From a virus: a stretch of 23,978 nt of DNA. The stretch is taken from the IMG/VR virus record IMGVR_UViG_3300010160_001778, positions 1 to 23,978 of that record, one strand, 5' to 3'. The notes under the pieces are model-generated. The model ran no database searches and was not told the DNA's origin. It saw nothing but the letters and a program-made list of their open reading frames with translations. A program made the position numbers and the translations under genes. Shown here one piece after another: positions 7,711 through 14,761 of the stretch (its first letter is position 1; each line of letters begins with the position of its first letter).

Positions 7711-7910
7711 AAGTAACCAAGGCTCGTTCGTTTACAAAATCTTTAAGTTATAGAGTATTTGGAACTTTAAGTTCTTTTGCTGTTGTTTATGCAATTACTC
7801 ATAAAGGAAGTTTATCCGCTTTAATTGCATTCTGGGAAACTATTGTAAAAGTAGGTATATACTACTGGCACGAAAGAATCTGGAATAAAATTACTTGGGG
7901 TAGAAAATAA
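7707..7910 (+). CDS. DUF2061 small membrane protein
   Basis: A 67-residue protein that fits the short DUF2061 family: RSFTKSLSYRVFGTLSSF at the N-terminus, two hydrophobic segments (~residues 17-31 and ~37-53), and the C-terminal YYWHERIWNKITWG signature. It overlaps the APS kinase gene by ATGA. From memory, DUF2061 domains are often found beside or fused to sulfate-activation genes, which would fit here; the biochemical role is unknown, and sulfate or sulfonucleotide handling at the membrane is only a guess. Confidence 0.78.
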   Translation: MKVTKARSFTKSLSYRVFGTLSSFAVVYAITHKGSLSALIAFWETIVKVGIYYWHERIWNKITWGRK

Positions 7911-7933
7911 TTAATCTTTAATTAAGGAGCACT

Positions 7934-10135
7934 GTGGCTGGTCGTGATATAACCGAAGGTCGTGCAGAACGTGCCATTGCTGTTGATGTTGGTATCGTAT
8001 CTACAAGTACCTACTGGCAGAATACATCTGATTCATACGATGTAGCAGTTGGAGGACAACCGTTCTTCTATGCCATTAATGATGCACGTCCATACATTAG
8101 ACAGACTGCTCCTTACAAGAAAGACCAGTTTGATAATGGTAAAGAGCCAGGTGAGCAATCACTTACTGGCTGGTGGTTACGTTCTCAGTCATCATTCCAT
8201 TCAGGTTCAGGTATAAAGTTCTATGACCCATCTGCTGGTGAGACTGTTGACTATAGATTTACAGATAGCAAGGGTGTTAATGTTTGGACTAAGGGACAAG
8301 TAACCTTACTTAAAGACACCGCTACTACACACTACACATCTGGTCCAATACAGAGTAATGGCAAACCATTTCAGGTTGCTCGTTCTATTGAGTACAATGG
8401 AACTGATGGCATCCTTCTATGGGATGAGTATGATGTAGACAAGATTGCAGCAGATGGAACAGTCACACACTTTATTGATTATGCAGCAGGAACTGATTAT
8501 GCAGTTAATGCCATATGTGATGACGGCACCTATGCCTATTGGATTACTAACGTCTTAAATACTGGAACTCCAAGATTACGTATATACAAAAAGTTATTAA
8601 CTGGTGATTCTGGAACTGGCAATACCCTTATGATTAGCGAAAACGGTATTACTGTAACTACTGCCACTATGGAATACGTTAAAGACCGCATTGTTATGGG
8701 TATCAATAATAAGATATATGAAATATCTTCATCTGCGTCTAGCCTTCCAAGCCCTGTATATACACACAGTGATACTGATATTGTGTTCTCAAGCATTACT
8801 GCTTCTGGTCCAGCCATCTACATAGCAGGTTACAGTGGTACCCAGTCAAGCATATTCAAGTTTACTCTTAATACCTCTGGTGTTATGCCAACTCTTACTA
8901 CTGCTATTACTGCAGCAGAGATGCCAGTTGGAGAGATTATCCATAAGATTTATTACTACCTAGGTTATATGATGATAGGTACTAACAAAGGAATCCGTGC
9001 AGCAGTTGTCTCAGACCAAGACGGCTCCATTAACTATGGTCCACTTATTGTGGAAACCACTCAGCCTTGCTATGACTTTGCTGCACGAGACAGATTCGTC
9101 TGGTGTGCAACTGGCGTAGATGGAGCAGCAGGAGTTATCCGTATTGACCTTGGTAATGAGATAGAGACTTTACGCTTTGCTTATGCTAATGACTTATATG
9201 TAAGCGGTACATCAGGATATAGCACAACAACTTGTGCATTTGCTGGCACAACAGACCGATTAGTATTTGCTACTACAGCAGTTAATGCTGGCTCAGTAAG
9301 CAACAAAGCACTCACATCTAACGTAGCAACCTTGACTACTTCTGCAGCACACGGCCTAGCCGTTGATGACCAGGTATGGGTAGAAGGTGTTGACGCTACA
9401 TTTAATGGCAAGTACACAGTTACTGGCGTACCAACTACCACAACATTTACCTATGCTAAGACTGCATCTAACGTGGCATCTACTGCCGTATCACCTGTTG
9501 GTAAGGTTAACAAGGTAGGTAGCATTAACATTGAAGCAAGTGCAACACTAGCATCTACTGGCTATATTACTAGCGGTTACATCCGCTATGGAACATTAGA
9601 GCCTAAGAACTTTAAGCGTTTACTTGCTCGTGGTAACTTTGATTATGGTTCATTAGTACTTGAGACTGTAGATAAAGATGGCATTGAGTATGACCATATC
9701 ACCTACGAAGCAGGAGTAACTGCCGTTGAGGTAGGTACATCTAATCCTGATACAGCACAAGAGTATGTAGCCTATAAGTTTATTCTTAATCGTGATGCTA
9801 CAACTACCAGCGCAGGTCCTATATTTAAGGGCTATCAAGCAAAGGCTACTATTGCTACGCCTCGTCAGAGAGTTATGAGATTCCCTGTTTACTGTTTTGA
9901 TATTGAAACAGATAGATACAATGTAGTATCTGGCTATGAAGGTAAAGCATTACAAAGATTACAATCACTTGAAAACGTAGAAGAAGGTGGCGATGTTGTT
10001 ACCTGGCAAGACCTTACTACAGGCGAAAGTCGCCAAGTAGTTATTGAGCAAATCTCATTTACTCGTATGACTCCACCAGACAAAAGGTTTGATGGCTTCG
10101 GAGGCGTAATTGAAATTACGATTAGGACCGTATGA
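7934..10135 (+). CDS. Large tail protein, beta-propeller-like
   Basis: A 733-residue protein starting at GTG 7934 behind AAGGAG. The N-terminus (MAGRDITEGRAERAIAVDVG) is followed by ~400 residues of repeated beta-strand blocks with WD/YY-type spacing (IYEISSSA, IYIAGYSG, MMIGTNKG, FVWCATGV), suggesting a propeller or beta-solenoid. Residues ~455-520 form an insert rich in Thr/Ala/Val (the AAHGLAVDDQVWVEG block, like a Ubi-alpha-type tail repeat). The last ~90 residues (RQRVMRFPVYCFDIE to the end) look like a separate beta domain that could dock to the tail. Its position before the lysis genes supports a minor tail or receptor-binding role. It overlaps the next gene by ATGATG. Confidence 0.7.
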   Translation: MAGRDITEGRAERAIAVDVGIVSTSTYWQNTSDSYDVAVGGQPFFYAINDARPYIRQTAPYKKDQFDNGKEPGEQSLTGWWLRSQSSFHSGSGIKFYDPSAGETVDYRFTDSKGVNVWTKGQVTLLKDTATTHYTSGPIQSNGKPFQVARSIEYNGTDGILLWDEYDVDKIAADGTVTHFIDYAAGTDYAVNAICDDGTYAYWITNVLNTGTPRLRIYKKLLTGDSGTGNTLMISENGITVTTATMEYVKDRIVMGINNKIYEISSSASSLPSPVYTHSDTDIVFSSITASGPAIYIAGYSGTQSSIFKFTLNTSGVMPTLTTAITAAEMPVGEIIHKIYYYLGYMMIGTNKGIRAAVVSDQDGSINYGPLIVETTQPCYDFAARDRFVWCATGVDGAAGVIRIDLGNEIETLRFAYANDLYVSGTSGYSTTTCAFAGTTDRLVFATTAVNAGSVSNKALTSNVATLTTSAAHGLAVDDQVWVEGVDATFNGKYTVTGVPTTTTFTYAKTASNVASTAVSPVGKVNKVGSINIEASATLASTGYITSGYIRYGTLEPKNFKRLLARGNFDYGSLVLETVDKDGIEYDHITYEAGVTAVEVGTSNPDTAQEYVAYKFILNRDATTTSAGPIFKGYQAKATIATPRQRVMRFPVYCFDIETDRYNVVSGYEGKALQRLQSLENVEEGGDVVTWQDLTTGESRQVVIEQISFTRMTPPDKRFDGFGGVIEITIRTV

Positions 10136-10338
10136 TGACACCAACTGATTGGGCTGGATTAGCCGTAGCATTAACCACACTTATTGGAGCACTTGCAGCA
10201 GGAGTTAGATGGATGGTTAAACATTATCTTGCTGAACTTAAACCCAATGGTGGCTCAAGCCTACGTGATAAAGTCAATCAGTTAGATGACAAAGTAGAGT
10301 TTTTAACAGAGTTAATAATACAATCACTAAAGAAGTAG
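10132..10338 (+). CDS. Small membrane protein, holin candidate
   Basis: A 68-residue protein with one transmembrane segment (DWAGLAVALTTLIGALAAGV, ~6-25) followed by an amphipathic, coiled-coil-prone tail (LRDKVNQLDDKVEFLTELI). This layout, directly upstream of the endolysin, is like the one-TM DUF2746-type proteins of actinophages and small holins. ATG 10132 overlaps the previous stop, and a second ATG at 10135 is equally possible. It could be a holin or a holin partner; the gene after the endolysin also fits. Confidence 0.65.
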   Translation: MMTPTDWAGLAVALTTLIGALAAGVRWMVKHYLAELKPNGGSSLRDKVNQLDDKVEFLTELIIQSLKK

Positions 10339-10345
10339 GGACATA

Positions 10346-10801
10346 ATGAGCGTAGTAGATATAGCCAAATCTCAGGTAGGATACAAAGAGGTTGGCAAGA
10401 ATAATGACAGTATGTACGGCAAGTGGTACGGATTAAACAATAACCCTTGGTGTGCAATGTTTGTATCTTGGTGCTTTGACCAAGCAGGACTAGCACCTAA
10501 GGTAGCAGCCCAAACTAAAAAGGGATTTGCTTCCTGTCAAGCAGGACTTAAATGGTTTACAAGTAAAGGCAAGATAGTTCCAGTCGGCAAAGCGCAGGCT
10601 GGAGACATAGTTTTCTTTCAATTCGATGCTGATGTAGAGGCTGACCACGTTGGTATCTGTGCCAGTAACGATGGAAAGAAATACCTTATGGTTTATGAGG
10701 GTAATACCTCAGGGGATAATAAGGGCAGTCAATCAAACGGAGATGGTGTGTTTCTAAAGAAGCGTGCTTACTCCCTAGTAATGGGCGTTGCTCGCCCTTA
10801 A
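10346..10801 (+). CDS. CHAP-domain endolysin
   Basis: A 151-residue peptidoglycan hydrolase, one CHAP domain without a separate cell-wall-binding domain. The catalytic Cys is C36 in NNPWCAMFVSWCF, the His is H101 in EADHVGICAS after the GDIVFFQFD strand, and MVYEGNT supplies the usual third polar residue. CHAP enzymes cut amide or peptide bonds in peptidoglycan. It lies between two small membrane proteins in the lysis cassette. The start at ATG 10346 has AGTAGGGACATA upstream. No signal peptide is present, so export would depend on a holin. Confidence 0.85.
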   Translation: MSVVDIAKSQVGYKEVGKNNDSMYGKWYGLNNNPWCAMFVSWCFDQAGLAPKVAAQTKKGFASCQAGLKWFTSKGKIVPVGKAQAGDIVFFQFDADVEADHVGICASNDGKKYLMVYEGNTSGDNKGSQSNGDGVFLKKRAYSLVMGVARP

Positions 10802-10809
10802 AGGACAAT

Positions 10810-11001
10810 ATGAATACAACTAAATTAAAAGCAATCGTATCAACTTATCTGCGTGCTGCAGTAGCAGCCGTGCTTGCTTTATACCTTACTGGTACAACTG
10901 ACCTAAAGGCATTAGCATTAGCAGGAGTTGCAGCCGTTGCAGGACCTATTCTAAAGGCAATAGACCCATCAGCCACAGAATTTGGTATTGGAAGCAAGTA
11001 A
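10810..11001 (+). CDS. Small two-TM membrane protein, probable holin
   Basis: A 63-residue protein. A basic N-terminus (MNTTKLKAIVSTYLR) is followed by two hydrophobic stretches (~residues 16-27 and ~35-48) separated by a short polar turn, and a polar tail ending FGIGSK. AAAGGACAAT before ATG 10810 is a good ribosome binding site. It is the last gene of the late operon, next to the endolysin and just before the terminator. Size and topology are those of a holin. Either this or the one-TM protein at 10132 may be the pore former. Confidence 0.7.
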   Translation: MNTTKLKAIVSTYLRAAVAAVLALYLTGTTDLKALALAGVAAVAGPILKAIDPSATEFGIGSK

Positions 11002-11047
11002 TTATATACCCCTAATCGGGCTTTAAACGCCCTTTAGAGACACTAAT

Positions 11048-11088
11048 GACCCCCAACCTAGTAGAGATACTGGGAAGGGGGTCTTTTT
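11048..11088 (+). terminator. Strong intrinsic terminator of the late operon
   Basis: GACCCCC (11048-11054) pairs with GGGGGTC (11077-11083). Inside it CCTAGTA pairs with TACTGGG (one G-U) around a GAGA tetraloop, with a symmetric AA/AA internal loop, and five T follow (11084-11088). It lies 46 nt after the last lysis gene. The reverse strand lacks a T tract, so it acts on the plus strand. The stop of the facing methyltransferase gene touches its T tract. Confidence 0.9.
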
Positions 11089-11089
11089 G

Positions 11090-11680
11090 TCATTTCTTTT
11101 GCACCCATAATTGCTGGTTGTCACCAATAATTTCAAGTTCTAACTGCTTGGCCCAACAAAAAAAGTTGATTGCTGACTTAGGTTCATACAGTGCTCCCTT
11201 GTCGTGGACCCAGGTGTAGTCATCAAATGCCATAATACCACCAGACTTCAGGTGCTGCCAAGCCATTACTGCATCATCTAGCACGGATGATGCCGTGTGA
11301 TCTGCATCTATATAAATGAAATCATACCACCAATTACCCTCGTCTTCGTGGACGTTTAGAAAATGGTTGGTAGATGTTCTATTAGGAAATACGTTATTGT
11401 AATCTTTTATTCTATGAAGGTAACTTTTCCACACACCCTCAAAGTTTATCTCGTTATGGACATCTTCTGTGGGTGAGCCAAGCCAAGTGTCAACATCGGT
11501 AAGTTCTGATGTCTCGTCAGTTAGTACATTATCTAACATCCATATACTTGCATCTCCATTAAACACCCCAAGTTGTAGGAACTGTAGGTCAGGCTTGCCC
11601 TTGAACTGAGATAAATGAAGTTCAAAGTTTCCTTTAGCGTGCTCATTAAACCAATTAGGATATGTAGTTGCATCTTCCAT
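11090..11680 (-). CDS. Class I SAM-dependent methyltransferase (Methyltransf_24-like)
   Basis: A 196-residue protein. FLQLGVFNGDASIWML (residues ~34-49) is the SAM-binding motif I, DFIYIDADHTASSVLDD (~120-136) holds the motif usual in Methyltransf_24/cephalosporin-hydroxylase-type enzymes, and LKSGGIMAFDDYTW (~144-157) is the following strand. The substrate is unknown; relatives act on sugars, peptides or small molecules. AGGAG seven bases upstream supports ATG 11680. The gene is alone on the minus strand between the late and replication operons. This isolation suggests its own promoter and perhaps a later acquisition, as in a moron gene. Confidence 0.82.
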   Translation of the reverse strand: MEDATTYPNWFNEHAKGNFELHLSQFKGKPDLQFLQLGVFNGDASIWMLDNVLTDETSELTDVDTWLGSPTEDVHNEINFEGVWKSYLHRIKDYNNVFPNRTSTNHFLNVHEDEGNWWYDFIYIDADHTASSVLDDAVMAWQHLKSGGIMAFDDYTWVHDKGALYEPKSAINFFCWAKQLELEIIGDNQQLWVQKK

Positions 11681-11704
11681 ATTTATACTCCTAGTATATA
11701 TTAT

Positions 11705-11721
11705 AGACCCCTACGGGGTCT
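11705..11721 (-). other. Short hairpin in the leader of the methyltransferase gene
   Basis: AGACCCC and GGGGTCT form a perfect 7-bp stem around a 3-nt loop, 25 nt upstream of the ATG. There is no T tract on either side, so a classical terminator is unlikely. It could shape translation of the methyltransferase or be a protein-binding site in the divergent region. Confidence 0.5.
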
Positions 11722-11768
11722 TATATAGTATTATATACCTAAGTATACACCTAGGAATACCGATTGAT

Positions 11769-11792
11769 GGTAGGCGCAAGATCCTGCCTACC
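11769..11792. promoter_or_regulatory. Inverted repeat in the divergent intergenic region (possible operator)
   Basis: GGTAGGC (11769-11775) and GCCTACC (11786-11792) form a perfect 7-bp inverted repeat with a 10-nt spacer. It lies ~15 bp upstream of the TATGAT/TATACT boxes that precede the replication operon. One half sits about where a -35 box would be, so a repressor or activator could bind here. It might instead be an RNA hairpin of the leftward transcript. Confidence 0.4.
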
Positions 11793-11808
11793 TACAATGC
11801 CTGTCCAT

Positions 11809-11819
11809 TATGATATACT
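11809..11819 (+). promoter_or_regulatory. -10 region of the replication operon promoter
   Basis: TATGAT (11809-11814) overlaps TATACT (11814-11819) by one base, 6-16 bp before the ATG at 11826. No good -35 box is seen 16-18 bp upstream. There is no Shine-Dalgarno sequence before ATG 11826, so the first transcript may be leaderless, which is common in actinobacteria. An activator or the phage's sigma-like factor might be needed. Confidence 0.4.
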
Positions 11820-11825
11820 ACTGCT

Positions 11826-12017
11826 ATGACTATTGAATTGGGTGAATACACCTTACCAGAACATATATCTTACTCCGCATTTACTACCTTTATCGACTGT
11901 GGCTACCAGTATTACCTAGGTCGACTGCTACAATTACCTGAGGCACCATCTGTATGGTCAGTAGGTGGCTCATCATTTCATACCGCTACCGAGATGTGGG
12001 ATTTGGAGAACTTATGA
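11826..12017 (+). CDS. N-terminal half of a Cas4/AddB-like Fe-S nuclease (split gene)
   Basis: A 63-residue ORF carrying only the N-terminal part of a PD-(D/E)XK exonuclease-type protein: ISYSAFTTFIDCGYQYYLGR, in which C25 fits the lone N-terminal cysteine of the 4Fe-4S cluster in Cas4/AddB-type nucleases, and GGSSFHTATEMWD (H52, E56), which is motif I. It stops at TGA 12015-12017. The remaining motifs lie in the ORF at 12234-12845, in the same frame but separated by several stops and by a 77-residue ORF. The next ATG overlaps this stop (ATGA). The halves may associate into a working nuclease; otherwise the gene is broken. Confidence 0.7.
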   Translation: MTIELGEYTLPEHISYSAFTTFIDCGYQYYLGRLLQLPEAPSVWSVGGSSFHTATEMWDLENL

Positions 12018-12247
12018 TTAGTATTGTTAATGAAGAGGGTGGTATCACCACTATGCAATGGGAGACTTACAACACTATTATGCGTGAGCGATACGAGGAT
12101 GGACTACAAGAAACAAAAGCAATGATAGTTGGTGCTATACAAAATGCTATTGACAAAACAGTTCATACCCAAGAACACCCAGAAAATTTAGCAGGACTAA
12201 GTATTGCCCTACGATTAGCAAAGCAGGTTACAATTGGTAACAAGTGA
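12014..12247 (+). CDS. Small ORF inserted in the nuclease gene, unknown function
   Basis: A 77-residue, mostly helical protein beginning MISIVNEEGGITTMQ, with ERYEDGLQETKAMIVGAIQN and a C-terminal HPENLAGLSIALRLAKQ. GGAGAA sits just before ATG 12014, and the start overlaps the nuclease-half stop by ATGA; its own stop overlaps the second nuclease half by 14 nt. It looks like an ordinary small early phage protein, not a homing endonuclease (no HNH, GIY-YIG or LAGLIDADG motif). Its place between the two halves of one nuclease suggests insertion by recombination. Confidence 0.7.
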   Translation: MISIVNEEGGITTMQWETYNTIMRERYEDGLQETKAMIVGAIQNAIDKTVHTQEHPENLAGLSIALRLAKQVTIGNK

Positions 12248-12845
12248 CACACTTGCTTTATGGGATAAGGCTTGGATTAAGGAAGCAGAAGGTGTTGACT
12301 TAACCTTTGCACGTGTAGGTGGTAGAACATCTAAAGCATTCCCTAACAGGGAGAACGTAGATTTCTGGCAACAGACAGGGCCTGAGTGGGTTCAGTCTTA
12401 TATTGATTGGCGTAAGGCTAATCATAACTGGAAGATTTGGTTCACTCCTGAAGGCGCACCCGCCATAGAGTTGGGGTTGACTCCTATTTTTGCTGGCGTG
12501 CCAGTGAAGATGGTTCTCGATAGAGTGTTTGAAGTCGATGGTGAGTTGGTCGTGGTTGACCTCAAGACTTCACAACAGACCCCAACTTCTACCTTACAAC
12601 TTGGCTTCTATAAACTAGGACTTAAGCAAGTCTTAGGTATAGATGTAAAGTATGGTGCATACTGGATGGCTAGGCAAGAAGGTACTTCTGCTATGGTTGA
12701 TCTAAGTGGCTACACTGAAGAGAAACTTGAGTACTTAGTTAGTAACTTTGATAAGGCTCGCAAGGCTAGTATATTTATTCCCAACACAAACAACTGCAAT
12801 CGTTGTGGACTAACAGAACACTGTCAGTTCACTTCGAAGAAATGA
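12234..12845 (+). CDS. C-terminal part of the Cas4/AddB-like Fe-S nuclease (split gene)
   Basis: A 203-residue ORF holding the catalytic part: GVPVKMVLDRVFEVDG (D96), VVVDLKTSQ (D109, K111, the (D/E)XK motif), QLGFY (Q122, Y126, the QxxxY motif), and NNCNRCGLTEHC (C188, C191, C197), three cysteines that would complete an Fe-S cluster with the cysteine in the separate N-terminal ORF. The apparent start is TTG 12234, overlapping the inserted ORF. No ribosome binding site is clear, so translation probably depends on the upstream ORFs. In phages such nucleases process DNA ends during recombination. Without the N-terminal half, the cluster and motif I would be missing. Confidence 0.75.
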   Translation: MVTSDTLALWDKAWIKEAEGVDLTFARVGGRTSKAFPNRENVDFWQQTGPEWVQSYIDWRKANHNWKIWFTPEGAPAIELGLTPIFAGVPVKMVLDRVFEVDGELVVVDLKTSQQTPTSTLQLGFYKLGLKQVLGIDVKYGAYWMARQEGTSAMVDLSGYTEEKLEYLVSNFDKARKASIFIPNTNNCNRCGLTEHCQFTSKK

Positions 12846-12853
12846 GAGAAACA

Positions 12854-13243
12854 ATGGCAAACGAAGACTGGAAACTACAAGTTTCCTACAAAACACCATC
12901 AGGTGATATGATAAACGTACGCGCTAATACTGCTGATGAACTATCAGTATTGTTAGAAGGCGTAGGAGATTACTCTCCACAAATTGCTGCTACTCAGCAA
13001 AAGATCGTAGGTTCATACGCTCTAAACCCGTCCTCGACATCGAGTTCCACTACAAGCACAAGGCCCTCGAGTTACTCCGCTCCAACCCCAGTCTCAGCAG
13101 CGTCAGGTACAGCGTCACCCGTATGCAAACACGGAGCCCGTATATGGCGAGAGGGAATCAGTAAAGCAAGCGGTAAACCATATGCATTCTGGTCTTGTCC
13201 TTCACCACAAGGAACACCTGACCAATGCAAACCAGTAAACTAA
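12854..13243 (+). CDS. Phage replication-associated protein with C-terminal zinc ribbon
   Basis: A 129-residue protein. The N-terminal ~55 residues (MANEDWKLQVSYKTPSGDMI) form a likely small alpha/beta domain. A Ser/Thr/Pro linker of ~40 residues follows, then CKHGARIWREGISKASGKP, FWSCP and DQC, a zinc-ribbon of the type seen at the C-terminus of some topoisomerases and single-strand-DNA-binding phage proteins. An in-frame ATG at 12842 overlaps the previous stop and is the alternative start. The gene lies between nuclease and helicase genes, so DNA binding is likely. Confidence 0.65.
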   Translation: MANEDWKLQVSYKTPSGDMINVRANTADELSVLLEGVGDYSPQIAATQQKIVGSYALNPSSTSSSTTSTRPSSYSAPTPVSAASGTASPVCKHGARIWREGISKASGKPYAFWSCPSPQGTPDQCKPVN

Positions 13244-13286
13244 AAGACTGGAACAAATCTTTTTTCGGAACTAGAAAGGAACTAGG

Positions 13287-14069
13287 ATGCGTACACTTGT
13301 CAGATCAGTTGGTCGTGCCAGTATTGGTGGGGAACCATTACCATCTTGCTTTAAGGCATTCGAATCAAACAAGATCATCATACGTCGGTCTGAAGTTTCT
13401 ATGTTCGCAGCAGCACCAGGAGTGGGAAAGTCTACACTAGCATTAGCGTTAGCGTTGAAGATGAAAGTGCCAACACTTTACATCTCAGCCGATACTAATG
13501 CACATACTATGGCTATGCGATTAGCGTCTATGATTTCGGGAAAAAACCAAACAGATGTAGAGGGGATGCTACATACTGATGTTGGTTGGACTAAGGCTAC
13601 TCTATCTAAGAGTAGCCATATAGTCTGGTCATTTGAATCAGCACCAACACTACAAGATATTGATGAGGAAGTTCAAGCCTTTGAAGAATTATGGGGTTGT
13701 TCACCTACACTTATTATAGTAGATAACTTAATGGATGTAGCCACAGATGGTGGCGAAGAGTTTGCTTCAATGCGTGCTATTATGAAGGAGTTAAAGTATC
13801 TTGCTCGTGCTACTAATTCGGCTGTTGTCGTTCTTCATCACACTAGTGAGGCTGTGCTTGGGTCACCGTGTCAGCCACGCTCTGCTATCCAAGGTAAAGT
13901 GGCACAACTTCCAGCGCTTATATGTACACTTGGTGTTGTCGGAACTTCAATGGGTGTTGCTCCAGTCAAGAATAGATATGGCAGAGCAGACGCAGGTGGA
14001 GGACTAATGACTTGGATTGCATTTAATCCTGAGTATATGTTTGTCGATGATATTCCAGAGAACCACTAA
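13287..14069 (+). CDS. DnaB/RecA-like ATPase (replicative helicase or RepA-like)
   Basis: A 260-residue P-loop ATPase. AAAPGVGKST (residues 41-50) is Walker A, TLIIVDNLMD (141-150) Walker B, and SAVVVLHHTSE (178-188) the strand with the sensor His; KNRYGRADAGG fits the arginine-finger/beta-hairpin region of the DnaB/RepA fold. It is smaller than full DnaB (no N-terminal helical domain). AAGGAACTAGG before ATG 13287 is a good ribosome binding site. It probably unwinds DNA with the primase ORFs downstream; a RecA-like recombinase is the other option. Its stop overlaps the next ATG. Confidence 0.8.
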   Translation: MRTLVRSVGRASIGGEPLPSCFKAFESNKIIIRRSEVSMFAAAPGVGKSTLALALALKMKVPTLYISADTNAHTMAMRLASMISGKNQTDVEGMLHTDVGWTKATLSKSSHIVWSFESAPTLQDIDEEVQAFEELWGCSPTLIIVDNLMDVATDGGEEFASMRAIMKELKYLARATNSAVVVLHHTSEAVLGSPCQPRSAIQGKVAQLPALICTLGVVGTSMGVAPVKNRYGRADAGGGLMTWIAFNPEYMFVDDIPENH

Positions 14070-14269
14070 TGCAAAAAGATATTAATAATTATACTATAAC
14101 TACAAGTAAGAATTCTCTGGACTGTTGGGGAATTGGAATGGAGTACTATGCACTATTTGAATTTACTAATGATAATGTTCCACGAGTTGACGCTAGGGTT
14201 GTTAGGTTTGATCTCATATTTTTCTCTGTTAACATAACTAAATATCCTAAGGTGGCGTGGCGTGAGTAA
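14069..14269 (+). CDS. Small protein of unknown function
   Basis: A 66-residue ORF starting at ATG 14069, which overlaps the helicase stop (TAATG). It begins MQKDINNYTITTSKNSLDCW and looks beta-rich in the second half (VRFDLIFFSVNIT). No family is recognised. The stop overlaps the start of the following zinc-ribbon ORF by 8 nt. The coupled context supports its being translated in the replication operon. Confidence 0.6.
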   Translation: MQKDINNYTITTSKNSLDCWGIGMEYYALFEFTNDNVPRVDARVVRFDLIFFSVNITKYPKVAWRE

Positions 14270-14411
14270 GAAACTAAGGATTAGGAATCCATTTTATTTT
14301 GTTGACAACACAACTGATTGGACATCTATTAATTGTTTTCATTGTGGTAGAAATTTTGTAATGTATATACCACATATTCGGACATCAAATTACTGTACGG
14401 AATGCGAATGA
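14262..14411 (+). CDS. Small zinc-ribbon protein
   Basis: A 49-residue ORF with GTG start at 14262, beginning MSKKLRIRNPFYFVDN. It has CFHC (residues 25-28) and CTEC (45-48), a CxxC-x16-CxxC zinc-ribbon with a basic N-terminus. AAGGTGGCGTGGC before the GTG provides a ribosome binding site. It overlaps the previous gene by 8 nt and the next by ATGA, filling a gap that would otherwise look non-coding. A nucleic-acid-binding role fits the operon, but nothing more can be said. Confidence 0.65.
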   Translation: MSKKLRIRNPFYFVDNTTDWTSINCFHCGRNFVMYIPHIRTSNYCTECE

Positions 14412-14761
14412 GTTCATATGGCAAGCGTAAAGGCGCTACCTTTGAGACTAGTGTAGTTAAGTGGCTACGCTCCAAGGATATACTAGCCGAGAGATTAACC
14501 AAGGCTGGTGCTAAAGATGAAGGTGATGTAGTTGCTTTCTTAGATGGAGCAGCAAACATACTAGAGTTAAAGGCAACAAAGAAGTTAGACTTACCGCAGT
14601 TCTGGCGTGAGGCTGAGGTTGAGGCAGAGAATTATGCTAAGGCTAGAGGATTAAAAGAAATACCATATAAGTTCGTAATAGTTAAACGTAGACAGGCAGG
14701 CATAGACAAGGCTTGGGTGGTGGAAGATTTTGAACAATGGACTAAGAGGGCAGGCAAATGA
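14408..14761 (+). CDS. Holliday-junction-resolvase-like PD-(D/E)XK nuclease
   Basis: A 117-residue protein. KRKGATFETSVVKWLR (E13), AKDEGDVVAF (D40) and ILELKATKKL (E53, K55) give the E-x(n)-D-x(n)-ExK order of archaeal-Hjc/phage resolvase-like nucleases. Length is right for this family. The ATG at 14408 overlaps the previous stop as ATGA; another in-frame ATG at 14402 is less likely. It would cut branched DNA during replication or packaging. Its end overlaps the start of the primase zinc-finger ORF. Confidence 0.78.
   Translation: MSSYGKRKGATFETSVVKWLRSKDILAERLTKAGAKDEGDVVAFLDGAANILELKATKKLDLPQFWREAEVEAENYAKARGLKEIPYKFVIVKRRQAGIDKAWVVEDFEQWTKRAGK

Noticed and set aside
11705-11721. Intrinsic terminator
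   Set aside because: The 7-bp GC-rich stem lacks a T tract on both strands.
12014-12247. Group I intron or intein in the nuclease gene
   Set aside because: The insert is coding, with its own ribosome binding site and start. It has no homing endonuclease or splicing motifs, and exact in-frame junctions are not apparent.
13225-13440. Plus-strand ORF overlapping the helicase start
   Set aside because: Shadow frame without family features. The helicase frame carries Walker A and a better ribosome binding site.
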